Assembly (NCBI GenBank): GCA_030539035.1
Contig: JAUNSU010000018.1
Location: forward strand, 1 to 46,181
Direction: 5' to 3'
Source: Planctomycetia bacterium
GTDB taxonomy: Bacteria > Planctomycetota > Planctomycetia > Pirellulales > Thermoguttaceae
DNA: 46,181 nt
A model generated the notes under the pieces. The model was not told where the DNA came from and ran no database searches. It saw only the letters and a list, made by a program, of their open reading frames with translations. Below are positions 33,399 through 41,610 of this stretch, piece after piece (positions within the stretch are counted from its first letter, which is position 1; every line of letters starts with the position of its first letter). A program made the position numbers and the translations under genes.

Positions 33399-35018
33399 AT
33401 GACCAAACATATTTTTGTAACTGGCGGTGTAGTAAGTTCACTCGGAAAAGGCTTGACAAGCGCGTCGATCGGAATGCTTCTGGAAAGCCGGGGGCTCTCC
33501 GTTCGTATGCAGAAGCTCGATCCTTATATCAATGTGGATCCCGGAACCATGAGTCCTTACCAGCACGGGGAAGTCTATGTCCTCGACGATGGAAGCGAAA
33601 CCGACCTGGATCTCGGACATTATGAACGCTTTACACGAAGTCCTCTTTCAAGAGACAGCAACTGGACGACGGGCCAGATCTATCAGCGTGTCATCGAAAA
33701 AGAGCGGCATGGCGGCTATCTCGGACAGACTGTTCAGGTGATTCCGCATATCACAAACGAGATCAAGAAGTGCATTATGCGGCTTGCATCACCGGATGTC
33801 GATGTGATCATTACCGAAATCGGGGGAACGGTCGGCGATATTGAGAGTCTTCCCTTTTTGGAAGCGATCCGGCAATTTTCTCAGGATGTCGGAAAAGAAA
33901 ACTGCCTCTATATTCATTTGACCCTTGTTCCATTTTTAAAGGCCGCCCGGGAACTGAAGACGAAGCCGACGCAGCACAGTGTCGGACAGCTCCGCCAGAT
34001 CGGGATTCAGCCCGACATCGTTGTTTGCCGAACAGAGCAAAAGCTCTCCAAGGAAGATTGCGACAAGATCTCCCTGTTCTGCAATGTTCCTTCGAATTGC
34101 GTCATTGAGGAAATGGACGCCGATTTTTCCATTTACGAAGTCCCGCTTGCCCTGATGAACAATAAACTTGATGAATTGATCGTTCAGAAGCTCGGATTAA
34201 CCAAGGCGGGTCAGTCGGATCTTACTTCCTGGCAGGAAATTTTGCAGCGTCTTCGCCATCCGGAACATGAGATCACCGTTGCAGTGGTCGGCAAGTACGC
34301 GAAGCATAAGGACGCTTATAAATCGATTTACGAAGCGCTTGTTCACGGCGGGATCGCGAATCGAACTTCCGTTCGGGTTATTCGGATCCAAAGTGAAGAT
34401 GTGGATCGGGAAGAAACGCGCCAGCTTTTAAAAACGGTCAATGGAATTCTTCTGCCGGGCGGATTCGGCGAACGGGGAGTCGAAGGAAAGATCGAAGCCG
34501 TTCAGATCGCGCGGGAAAACAACATCCCCTTCTTTGGGATTTGCCTGGGAATGCAGTGCGCTGTAATCGAGTTCGGACGCAATATTCTCGGACTTGCAGA
34601 CGCCAACTCGACCGAATTCGACAAGGATTCCAGTGATCCGGTGATCTGCCTGATGGACGAACAAAGATCGATCGTCGATATGGGCGGAACCATGCGGCTC
34701 GGATCACAGCCCACCACGCTGGTCGCCGGATCCAAAGCGGCGGAAGCCTACGGAACAACCGGAATCGCCGAACGGCATCGGCATCGATATGAATTCAATT
34801 ATCAGTATCGCGATCAATTTGTCGCCGGCGGATTGTCCATCGCGGGAACAAGTCCCGACGGAAAGCTCGTCGAAGTGATCGAATTGAATTCCCATCCCTG
34901 GTTTATTGCCGTTCAGTATCATCCCGAATTCAAGTCCCAGCCGACTCATCCGCATCCGCTGTTCCGCGGTTTTGTCGCCGCCGCCGTGGAAAAACGGTAT
35001 GGAAGCAGCGCAAAATAA
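33399..35018 (+). CDS. pyrG: CTP synthase
   Basis: 539 residues; makes CTP from UTP, ATP and glutamine. The N-terminal synthetase domain (1-265) begins [18 protein letters not shown] and includes [19 protein letters not shown] and [16 protein letters not shown]. The C-terminal glutamine amidotransferase domain (about 290-535) has [10 protein letters not shown], nucleophile elbow [10 protein letters not shown] with its Cys intact, and YHPEF. The start at 33399 follows AGGAAG. The stop codon shares one base with the lplA start (TAATG), which suggests coupled translation. Confidence 0.96.
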   Translation: MTKHIFVTGGVVSSLGKGLTSASIGMLLESRGLSVRMQKLDPYINVDPGTMSPYQHGEVYVLDDGSETDLDLGHYERFTRSPLSRDSNWTTGQIYQRVIEKERHGGYLGQTVQVIPHITNEIKKCIMRLASPDVDVIITEIGGTVGDIESLPFLEAIRQFSQDVGKENCLYIHLTLVPFLKAARELKTKPTQHSVGQLRQIGIQPDIVVCRTEQKLSKEDCDKISLFCNVPSNCVIEEMDADFSIYEVPLALMNNKLDELIVQKLGLTKAGQSDLTSWQEILQRLRHPEHEITVAVVGKYAKHKDAYKSIYEALVHGGIANRTSVRVIRIQSEDVDREETRQLLKTVNGILLPGGFGERGVEGKIEAVQIARENNIPFFGICLGMQCAVIEFGRNILGLADANSTEFDKDSSDPVICLMDEQRSIVDMGGTMRLGSQPTTLVAGSKAAEAYGTTGIAERHRHRYEFNYQYRDQFVAGGLSIAGTSPDGKLVEVIELNSHPWFIAVQYHPEFKSQPTHPHPLFRGFVAAAVEKRYGSSAK

Positions 35019-36031
35019 TGAATTGGTCCCGGATCTTCCAGTTTGAAAATGAAGGAACGGATCCTTGGCGCAATTTGGCTGTCGAGGAATATCTTCTTCG
35101 GGAATATTCCTCGACCGATCCTTTGTTCCTGATCTGGAGAAATGAACCGGTCGTTGTCGTCGGAAAAAACCAGAATCCTTATGAAGAGATCAATCTTCCT
35201 TTTTTAAACGAACACAAGATCAAAATTGTTCGGCGCCTCTCCGGCGGAGGGGCGGTTTATCATGATCCCGGCAATCTGAACTACACTTTTATTCATTCCC
35301 TGGAACGGCCCGGCTTTGATTTTACCGCTTTCACCGCTCCGATCCTGAAAGCCCTGAAAAACATGGGCATCTCCGCTTCTCTTTCCGGAAGAAACGATCT
35401 TATGATCGACGGACGAAAGATCTCCGGATCGGCTCAGGTGCGGGATCATCAGCGAATCCTTCATCATGGAACATTACTCTTCCAAACCGATCTCGATATC
35501 ATGGATCAGGTTCTTCACGTATCGGCGGACAAATTTCAGTCGAAAGGGATCTCCTCGGTGCGGAGCCGAGTCGCCAATATCATCGATTATTTACCGGAAA
35601 TGAGTCCGATATCCGATATTTTCGCTTTCCAGAACCGACTGATCCAGGAAATCGGGGATCAGATCCCCGGTCCATGGATTCGAAAACGGTTCTCGGACGA
35701 TCAGGAAAAGCGGATTCGGGAACTGCGGGATCAAAAATACAGCAGTTGGGAATGGAATTTCGGAAAATCTCCAACGTTCAATCTCAAAGTTTCCCGTCGC
35801 TTTCCCTGGGGAAAATTAACGATCGGACTGAATATTCATCATGGACGAATCCGGGAAGGGGCTTTTTTCGGAGATTTTTTCGCTCTGAACGATCCGAATG
35901 ATCTGATCAGCCGGATCCTGGACCTCCCTTTGGACCGAAAAGCGCTCGAAAACGCCCTTACCGAAGAAGATGTTCAAAATGTGTTTCCCGAATTGAAAAT
36001 CGGCGATCTGATTGATCTGATCTTCGCATAA
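35018..36031 (+). CDS. lplA: Lipoate-protein ligase A type protein
   Basis: 337 residues. Attaches lipoate (or octanoate) to lipoyl domains of 2-oxoacid dehydrogenases or GcvH. Family motifs: GKNQN (49-53), RRLSGGGAVYHDPGNLNYTF (72-91) and the catalytic lysine region GRKISGSAQ (K134). The C-terminal ~100 residues correspond to the accessory domain (WGKLTIGLNIHHGRIREG through LDLPLDRKALE), so this looks like a complete two-domain ligase. The start overlaps the pyrG stop by one base. The link to CTP synthase is positional only. No lipoyl-domain protein is in the window. Confidence 0.9.
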   Translation: MNWSRIFQFENEGTDPWRNLAVEEYLLREYSSTDPLFLIWRNEPVVVVGKNQNPYEEINLPFLNEHKIKIVRRLSGGGAVYHDPGNLNYTFIHSLERPGFDFTAFTAPILKALKNMGISASLSGRNDLMIDGRKISGSAQVRDHQRILHHGTLLFQTDLDIMDQVLHVSADKFQSKGISSVRSRVANIIDYLPEMSPISDIFAFQNRLIQEIGDQIPGPWIRKRFSDDQEKRIRELRDQKYSSWEWNFGKSPTFNLKVSRRFPWGKLTIGLNIHHGRIREGAFFGDFFALNDPNDLISRILDLPLDRKALENALTEEDVQNVFPELKIGDLIDLIFA

Positions 36032-36063
36032 TTCAATATCAAAAAAATATTTGTCCCCGGTTA

Positions 36064-36091
36064 TTGATCTTTTTTAAAATTCGAGTATAAT
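36064..36091 (+). promoter_or_regulatory. Promoter of tRNA-Ser
   Basis: TTGATC (36064-36069), a 16-bp spacer, then TATAAT (36086-36091), about 65 bp before the mature tRNA. Confidence 0.65.
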
Positions 36092-36159
36092 TCTTTTAAA
36101 TTTATACGGTCGGTCGATTCCGAGAAAACAGGAAGAAGTCCGGTTTTGTGAATTTGATT

Positions 36160-36241
36160 GGAGGATAAGCGAATGGTTAGCGGCCTCATTGGAAATGAGG
36201 TGCCCCGAAAGGGGTTGCGGGTTCGAGCCCCGTGTCCTCCG
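36160..36241 (+). tRNA. tRNA-Ser (anticodon GGA)
   Basis: Acceptor GGAGGAT pairs with GTCCTCC (one T-G). Anticodon stem CCTCA/TGAGG encloses TTGGAAA, anticodon GGA. The long variable arm CCCC-GAAA-GGGG is typical of class II serine tRNAs. T-arm contains GGTTCGAGCCC. Discriminator G; CCA is not encoded. Confidence 0.94.
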
Positions 36242-36252
36242 CTTTGCCGACG

Positions 36253-36285
36253 GGAACACGATCTTTTTTGTGTTCCTTTTTTTTT
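36253..36285 (+). terminator. Terminator after tRNA-Ser
   Basis: GGAACAC (36253-36259) pairs with GTGTTCC (36270-36276) over a 10-base loop, followed by nine T residues. It ends the tRNA transcript 44 bp before the isomerase gene. Confidence 0.85.
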
Positions 36286-36328
36286 ATTAGGGATCCATTC
36301 CCAACCATTCTGATCAAGGAGAGAAAAA

Positions 36329-36784
36329 ATGAAGATTGTTCTTGCCGCCGATCCTTTTGCTCTGTCTCTGAAAAACGCCATTGTTGCCCATCTTAAAAAG
36401 GAAGGGCATGAAATCCTTGATTACGGGGCATCTGAAGGAAAAGAGATTCCTTATTATGAATCGGCTGTTGCAGCTTGCCGCGCGATGCAAAAAGGGGAAG
36501 CGACTCGCGGGATCCTGATCTGCGGAACAGGAATGGGAATGTCGATGATCGCCAACCGGTTCAAGGGAGTTCGGGCCGCAGTGGTCGAATCCGTTTTCGC
36601 CGCGAAAATGTGCCGCGCGATCAACGATGCCAATGTCCTTTGCCTCGGCGGAATGATCTGGGGCGACTGGATGGCCAACGAAGCGGTCGATGTTTTCCTG
36701 AAAACCAATCTCGCCGATGGTCTTGAAGATCTCGCCGGATTCCTGAATCAGGCCGCGAAAATCGTTGACGCAATTAAAGATTAG
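36329..36784 (+). CDS. RpiB/LacA/LacB-family sugar-phosphate isomerase, atypical active site
   Basis: 151 residues. The fold is clearly that of ribose-5-phosphate isomerase B: MKIVLAADPFALSLKNAI, ILDYGA, GILICGTGMGMSMIANR and NDANVLCLGG. The catalytic Cys (C65 in ICGTG) is kept. Two histidines usually needed are not: the DHxG site reads DPFA (Pro9 for His), and the ring-opening His of RxHND is Ile98 (RAIND). The substrate may therefore not be a furanose phosphate; other members of the superfamily handle galactose-6-P or four-carbon sugar phosphates. CAAGGAGAG gives a strong ribosome site. An enolase-superfamily gene follows 91 bp later. Confidence 0.85.
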   Translation: MKIVLAADPFALSLKNAIVAHLKKEGHEILDYGASEGKEIPYYESAVAACRAMQKGEATRGILICGTGMGMSMIANRFKGVRAAVVESVFAAKMCRAINDANVLCLGGMIWGDWMANEAVDVFLKTNLADGLEDLAGFLNQAAKIVDAIKD

Positions 36785-36875
36785 AATTTCATTGATCCCG
36801 CGGCGGTATTTCTCTGCCGGGAGAATGAAAAAAAACGCAAAAGTACACTTCAGATTATGATAAAGGAAATTATCC

Positions 36876-38051
36876 ATGTGGATTGACAGGATCGATGTTT
36901 TTCTTGTCCGGCTTCCTCTTGCGAGTCCTTTTGTTATCGCCGACACGGTGATCGATCATTGCGACACGGTTTACCTTCGACTCGAAAGTGAAGGGTGTTC
37001 CGGCTGGGGCGAGATCACGCCGGGAAATCATCCTTATCTTACATCCGCATGGAGTCAAGGGGTTTATTTCTCGATTCGGGAGAATCTGATCCCCTTGATC
37101 GCGAAGACCGGCTATGTCGAAGACGGGGACAAGCTCGATGAGATCTTTGCCCCGGTCAAGGGAAACCGGCATGCAAAGGCCGCGTTCGATCTTGCTCTCT
37201 GGGATCTGATCGCGAAAAAAGAGGAGAAACCGCTTTGGAAAGCACTCGGCGGATCGAAAAAACCGATCGAAGTCGGATTTACTTTCGATCGGGAAAAGGA
37301 TCCTGATCTTTTTTACAAGCAACTTTTCCGTGTATTTGAGGAAGGGTATCAAAGAATCACGCTTAAACTTCGGCCCGGCTGGGATCTGCAAGTGGTTGGA
37401 GCCGTCCGTGCGGAAGCTCCGGCGCTGATGAAGATCCAAATCGACCCGGAAGGCGCGCTGGATCTTGAATCGCAATCGGAGATCCTTTATCGGCTGGAAG
37501 ATTTTATGCCTTCACTTCTTGAGCAGCCGCTGAATCAGACGGAATATGTCGGACATGCGATGCTGCAGGATCAGATGCACATTCCGATCGGACTGGATGA
37601 AGCGATCAAAACGCTTCCGCAGGCGAACATCGCTTTTGATCTTCAATGTGCGGAGGTCTTTTCGATGAAAACGGGAAGAGTCGGCGGATTGACGACGGGT
37701 AAAAAGATCCATGATGCGGCCAAGACCCATGATGTCGTCTGCTATGGAGGATTTGACATTCAGTCTTCTCTTGCGTATCGGCACCTGTTGGCCTTGTCTT
37801 CATTGCCGAATTTCACGCTTCCCTGTGATTACATTCGATTCGATGAAGTTTTTCAGGAGGAGCCGGTTCCGCCGATTCTTTCTTATTTGAAAACGATTCC
37901 GAATAAGAACAAATCGGAGGAAGGACAGGAAGAGACGCTTTCGTTCCGTGCTGTCGATCTTTGGGACGAGCCGGGGATCGGAGTCGAACCGGATCCCGCG
38001 ATACTGGAGAAGCACCTTCTGGACCGAGTCTCCTGGTTCCGGGAAAAATAA
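36876..38051 (+). CDS. Enolase-superfamily enzyme, o-succinylbenzoate synthase/N-acylamino-acid racemase type
   Basis: 391 residues. Mandelate racemase/muconate-lactonising enzyme subgroup. The N-terminal capping domain reads MWIDRIDVFLVRLPLASPF and GWGEITPG. The barrel keeps the second Lys of the KxK motif (K164 in RITLKLRPGWD; the first is Thr). Metal ligands D190 (KIQIDPEG), E216 (LLEQPL) and D241 (IGLDEAI) are present, as is the opposing Lys K265 (SMKTGRVGG). This set points to MenC (menaquinone synthesis) or N-succinylamino-acid racemase; the two are not separable by eye, and no other men gene is present. The spacing suggests co-transcription with the RpiB-like gene. A possible AAAGGA ribosome site precedes the ATG. 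Repeat locus C begins 12 bp after the stop. Confidence 0.82.
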   Translation: MWIDRIDVFLVRLPLASPFVIADTVIDHCDTVYLRLESEGCSGWGEITPGNHPYLTSAWSQGVYFSIRENLIPLIAKTGYVEDGDKLDEIFAPVKGNRHAKAAFDLALWDLIAKKEEKPLWKALGGSKKPIEVGFTFDREKDPDLFYKQLFRVFEEGYQRITLKLRPGWDLQVVGAVRAEAPALMKIQIDPEGALDLESQSEILYRLEDFMPSLLEQPLNQTEYVGHAMLQDQMHIPIGLDEAIKTLPQANIAFDLQCAEVFSMKTGRVGGLTTGKKIHDAAKTHDVVCYGGFDIQSSLAYRHLLALSSLPNFTLPCDYIRFDEVFQEEPVPPILSYLKTIPNKNKSEEGQEETLSFRAVDLWDEPGIGVEPDPAILEKHLLDRVSWFREK

Positions 38052-38062
38052 AGGATCCTTTT

Positions 38063-38820
38063 TTAGTGATTAGTGATTAGCGGGGGATCAGCGGCGCAGC
38101 CGCAGCCTGGGATCGCAGGCTTCCAGCCTGCCCGGCGGCCCCGCTGTCGTTCTGTGAAAGGGGTTGAAATCTCAAAAAACGTAATCTCCGATTAAACCTG
38201 TACGGTGATAATTTCTAATAAAGGTCGAGCGCGATTGGCACCTTTGTCCCCAATGTCCTCTCTGTCTCCAGTGTCTCCATCGTCCTCATTGTCTCCTCCT
38301 CCCCATCCCGACGGCGAAGCCGCCGTCTCTGTGATAGACGTGGAGTTTATAAAAAACACAATCTCCCATTAACCCGGGCGGCGAGGCGCCGCTCCCAGTT
38401 CGCGCTGCCGCGCGGACGGCGGGGATCCGCTCCCGTTGGTCGCGGAGTTTATAAAAAACACAATCTCCCATTAAACCCGGCGGCAAGGCGCCGCTCTGTG
38501 ATGGGGATGAAATCTACAAAAAAGATAAACACCCATTAACCCGGGCGGCGAGGCGCCGCTCCCAGTTCGCGCTGCCGCGCGGACGGCGGGGATCCGCTCC
38601 CGTTGGTCGCGGAGTTTATAAAAAACACAATCTCCCATTAAACCCGGCGGCAAGGCGCCGCTCTGTGATGGGGATGAAATCTACAAAAAAGATAAACACC
38701 CATTAACCCAGGGAAGTGGCGAAAACAATGATCCCGGAACACAGCTGGAATCCAAGCGCTGGGACGGGTAAGCGTCCTCGCTTATCCCCGGCGGCAGCAC
38801 CGTCTTTTATTGTCCGATCT
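38063..38820. repeat. Repeat locus C, longest mosaic
   Basis: Begins TTAGTGATTAGTGATTAGCG 12 bp past the preceding stop. It then carries GCTGTCGTTCTGTGAAAGGG with TTGAAATCTC, CAATCTCCCATTAACCCG, palindromic GGCGGCGAGGCGCCGC blocks, GATCCGCTCCCGTTGG, two perfect 167-bp tandem units (listed separately), and an AGGGAAGTGGCGAAAAC / CGCTGGGACGGGTAAGCGTC tail shared with locus B. Minus-strand frames starting near MGDCVFYKL arise from the repeated CTCCCATTAA segment and are not genes. Confidence 0.88.
38365..38698. repeat. Perfect tandem duplication, 167-bp unit x2
   Basis: Units run 38365-38531 and 38532-38698; I see no difference between them, and a partial third unit follows. Each unit contains two related sub-modules that both begin CCCATTAA, one with the GATCCGCTCCCGTTGG segment and one with GCTCTGTGATGGGGATG. 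Identity implies a recent duplication or gene conversion. Confidence 0.9.
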
Positions 38821-38836
38821 TATAATCTGTCTTGAA

Positions 38837-40183
38837 TCAACCTGTCTGTTTTTTATCGGCATCGACAATATCTGAATCGTTTACAGCTTCATTTCCGGCA
38901 GGCGAATCATTATCGGAACTCTTCTTTTCGGTTGGATTGGGAGTCGATCCGCGCCACCATGTTGCCAAACAGGAACCGGTAACATTCATTAATGGCCCGA
39001 AAATCGCGGGAGCCAGTCCAACCGTCGCCGCTTTCCCCATCGTAACGGCAAGTCCGGACGCCAAACCGCCGTTCTGCAATCCGACTTCCAGCGAAATCGT
39101 CCGACAGGACTGCTCGTCAAGACGGCAAAGCTTCGCGATAGAATAACCAAGAATATAACCGATCACGTTGTGACAGATACAGGCTAAAATGAGTATATGC
39201 CCGATCTTTAAAAGATGGTCCCTTCCCGCAGCGTTAATAATGACAATTGTCAAAAGAAGGCCGAGCATCGAAATAAAACCGAGCAATTTTTCGAATTTTT
39301 CGGAATTTTCCCGAATCCAGCCGCGTAAAATCAGCGCAAGTACAATCGGCCCTGCGACAAAAAGGGAAAGGATCGTCTCTATCCGGTTCGTAAATGCTTC
39401 CGGCGTAAGCTGAGATGTCAGCAGCAGTATCAGGAAAAATATAACGGTAAACAAAGCAGAACCCAAGATCAGGAATAAAGAAGAACGTTTCCATAATCCG
39501 GCAATTTGAACTGCTTGAAAAATTACTCCTGCGATAATGGGAAAGATCACAATATCCAGAATGGAAAGCATCATTTCGATAAAACGGATCTCAATCATTT
39601 CACCCGCCAGCGTCTGCATTAAAAACGGGGTAACAACCGGCGCGATCAGAGTTGCAATCGCGGTCAATGTAATCGAAAGGGCAACATTGGCCCGGGCAAT
39701 AAAGTTCATTACATTCGAAGCAATACCGCCGGGAACAGATCCGACAAGAATAATACCGACCATGATTTCCTTGTCAAAGCCGAACAGATTCGCCAGTGTA
39801 TAACCGACGATCGGCATAATGCCAAATTGACAGGCCATTCCGACAACGACACCCCAAGGCTGACGAATCACCTGTTGAAAATCACGAAACTTCAGTTGTG
39901 TACCCATTCCGAACATAATCACCTGAAGAATCGGAACAATCAATTTCATCGTGTCGAGATTACCCGCTTTCAAATACAAAAAGGGAAAATACATCGATGA
40001 AGTCAGCGCGGCTCCAACCAAAAGGGGATACGAAAAACTTTTTCCGAATGAAAACCGGCGTACCCAAAGCGAAAGATCCAACCAGGCAAGAATCAGAAAT
40101 ATTCCGCCTGCATCCCGATAACCGGCGAAAGACGCAGCAATAAAGGCGATTAGAAAAACGGGCAGCAACCAAATTATTTTCAT
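38837..40183 (-). CDS. Bile acid:sodium symporter (BASS) family transporter
   Basis: 448 residues, about ten membrane segments starting MKIIWLLPVFLIAFIAASF. Family features: MFGMGTQLKFRDFQQV, GSVPGGIASNVMNFIARANV (first crossover region) and ISLEVGLQNGGLASGLAV (second). These unwound helices hold sodium and substrate. Two extra N-terminal hydrophobic segments precede the usual core, and the C-terminal ~40 residues are hydrophilic and acidic (SSDNDSPAGNEAVNDSD). Members move organic anions with Na+, including bile acids, pyruvate and pantoate; the substrate here is unknown. The ribosome site is GCGGAGAT. Transcription comes from the promoter at 40340-40367. Confidence 0.9.
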   Translation of the reverse strand: MKIIWLLPVFLIAFIAASFAGYRDAGGIFLILAWLDLSLWVRRFSFGKSFSYPLLVGAALTSSMYFPFLYLKAGNLDTMKLIVPILQVIMFGMGTQLKFRDFQQVIRQPWGVVVGMACQFGIMPIVGYTLANLFGFDKEIMVGIILVGSVPGGIASNVMNFIARANVALSITLTAIATLIAPVVTPFLMQTLAGEMIEIRFIEMMLSILDIVIFPIIAGVIFQAVQIAGLWKRSSLFLILGSALFTVIFFLILLLTSQLTPEAFTNRIETILSLFVAGPIVLALILRGWIRENSEKFEKLLGFISMLGLLLTIVIINAAGRDHLLKIGHILILACICHNVIGYILGYSIAKLCRLDEQSCRTISLEVGLQNGGLASGLAVTMGKAATVGLAPAIFGPLMNVTGSCLATWWRGSTPNPTEKKSSDNDSPAGNEAVNDSDIVDADKKQTG

Positions 40184-40339
40184 AGCGATAAATCTCCGCA
40201 GTGTCTAAGGCATCGCATGAACGAACCTGCGTTTCTTTTGAAAACAGAATCAGATCCGGTTTTGAGTGCAATATCCGGACCAACCATAATTAAGGGTTCA
40301 TTCCGCGGCCTGTCCATTCCAACATTTCAATAATCCCTA

Positions 40340-40367
40340 ATTATAAAGGGATCTGTCGAAAAAACAA
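40340..40367 (-). promoter_or_regulatory. Promoter of the BASS transporter gene
   Basis: Minus strand: TTGTTT (40367-40362), a 16-bp spacer, then TATAAT (40345-40340). An inverted CCCTAATTATAAAGGG segment overlaps the -10. Leader of about 150 nt. Confidence 0.6.
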
Positions 40368-40380
40368 GAGAGCCTGTACT

Positions 40381-40655
40381 GATTAGTGTTTAGCGGGGGA
40401 TAGCGGCGAAGCCGACGTGGTCGAAGAGTTGAAATCTCCAAAAATGTGTGATTCGAATAAGGGTTGAACCGCGATTCCCCGGGCGATGTTCACTCCCTAA
40501 TTCCGGTCGCTTCGCTCCCTCCATTACGGGCTTGCGGCGGCGAGGCGTTGGGCCGCAGGATTCGGGCACAATATCTAAAATATATCATTGGTATTTGGCA
40601 GAAATACCATATTACTTAACCCGTTTGGAATAAGGAAAGGATAAATCACACAAAT
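40381..40655. repeat. Repeat locus D and an adjacent hairpin
   Basis: 40381-40575 carries GATTAGTGTTTAGCGGGGGA, AGCGGCGAAGCCGACG, GAGTTGAAATCTC, CCCCGGGCGATG and TCCCTAATTCCGGTCGCTTC followed by GCTCCCTCCATTACGGGC. The last ~45 bp match locus E almost exactly. Next to it is an 8-bp perfect hairpin TGGTATTT-GGCAG-AAATACCA (40589-40609) without a T-tract. Confidence 0.82.
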
Positions 40656-40700
40656 AAAAAAAGAAAAGACCGAAGGTTTCCCGACGATCTTTTCTTTTTG
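40656..40700 (-). terminator. Terminator of the cysteine-rich protein gene
   Basis: On the minus strand AAAAGAAAAGATCG pairs with CGGTCTTTTCTTTT (one mismatch) and is followed by T residues, about 45 bp after the stop. Confidence 0.75.
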
Positions 40701-40743
40701 TCAACCGGACCGCGCGAGCGGCCCGATCTTTTCGAAATCGAAC

Positions 40744-41610
40744 TTATTTCTTCACAGGCGCTTTGACAGCTTTGGCCGGAGCTTTAACCGCTTCAGGACT
40801 GGCCGGAAGGGTATTGGCTTTGATGACCGGGGCGACAACAGTATTAACCTGAGGAGCCGCGACACAAGCCGGTCCGCAAGGTTCGGCGATCACGTCGCAA
40901 GCCGGGGCGCAAGTGCAGCACTTCGGCGCGGTGGCGTCAGCCAAGCAAACGAACAGTCCGTTCATCGCACGTTTGGCACCGATCACGGGGACCTGAACCG
41001 CGCTGCAAATCGAAGGAACAAGATTGGGGAACATGGGTCCACAGGAAACGGTTTCGCAAACCGGTTCGCAAGCCGGGGCAACCGCGGCACAAGCCGGGGC
41101 CGGAGCGGCGCAAACAGGATCACAAGCCGGAGCAACTCTGCAGGCACCTTTGCAACCGAAAATTCCGCAGCTCTTGCAAACCGGTTCGCAAGCCGGAGCA
41201 ACCGCGGCGCAAGCCGGGGCGGCATCGCAAGCAGTGCAAGCCGTGCAAGGAGCACATGCTTTAAGAGCAAAGAAATCGCGGAAGAACGGTTTCAAAATCG
41301 GTTTATGGCAAGGAACACAAGCAACTTCGCAAGCCGGGGCACAAGCCGGAGCCGCAACGACCGGAGCCGTGCAAACAGGGGCTGCAACAACAGGTTCGCA
41401 GGCCGGAGCAACTGCCGCACAAGCGGAAGCGCAAGGTTTGCAAGCCATCAGATTTTTCAATCCGGCGAACAGTTCGCAAGGTTTATTTGTGCAAGATACG
41501 CATGTGTTGCAAGGATTAACATCGCTGCAAGTCGCGCATTCCTGTCCGTAAGTCTGTGTTCCAAACATCGCTGCAATAGCGACACAAATAGCAATCATCT
41601 TGGATTTCAT
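40744..41610 (-). CDS. Secreted, extremely cysteine-rich repetitive protein
   Basis: 288 residues. Signal peptide MKSKMIAICVAIAAMFGTQTYG with cleavage before QECATC. The mature part has about 39 Cys in ~266 residues (nearly 15%), mostly in short repeats such as APACEPVC, APACAAVAPACEPVC and CTACTAC, rich in Ala, Pro and Val, with few charged residues. The last ~45 residues lack Cys and end in an Ala/Pro/Val/Lys tail (VKAPAKAVKAPVKK). It is neither a Cys-His zinc protein nor a metallothionein of known type. An extracellular, disulfide-crosslinked coat or wall layer is the simplest idea, recalling the cysteine- and proline-rich walls described for planctomycetes; metal binding is the alternative. 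Strong AAAGGAGAG ribosome site at 41610; own terminator. Single gene. Confidence 0.8.
   Translation of the reverse strand: MKSKMIAICVAIAAMFGTQTYGQECATCSDVNPCNTCVSCTNKPCELFAGLKNLMACKPCASACAAVAPACEPVVAAPVCTAPVVAAPACAPACEVACVPCHKPILKPFFRDFFALKACAPCTACTACDAAPACAAVAPACEPVCKSCGIFGCKGACRVAPACDPVCAAPAPACAAVAPACEPVCETVSCGPMFPNLVPSICSAVQVPVIGAKRAMNGLFVCLADATAPKCCTCAPACDVIAEPCGPACVAAPQVNTVVAPVIKANTLPASPEAVKAPAKAVKAPVKK

Noticed and set aside
38286-38653. Minus-strand frames starting near MGDCVFYKL, also at 4590-4913 and about 20.27 kb
   Set aside because: They recur only because the repeat module does; no ribosome sites, and frames differ between loci.
41024-41551. Plus-strand frame rich in GSQAGATAAQAG repeats
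   Set aside because: It is the mirror of the cysteine-rich repeat gene, which has a signal peptide and a strong ribosome site on the minus strand.
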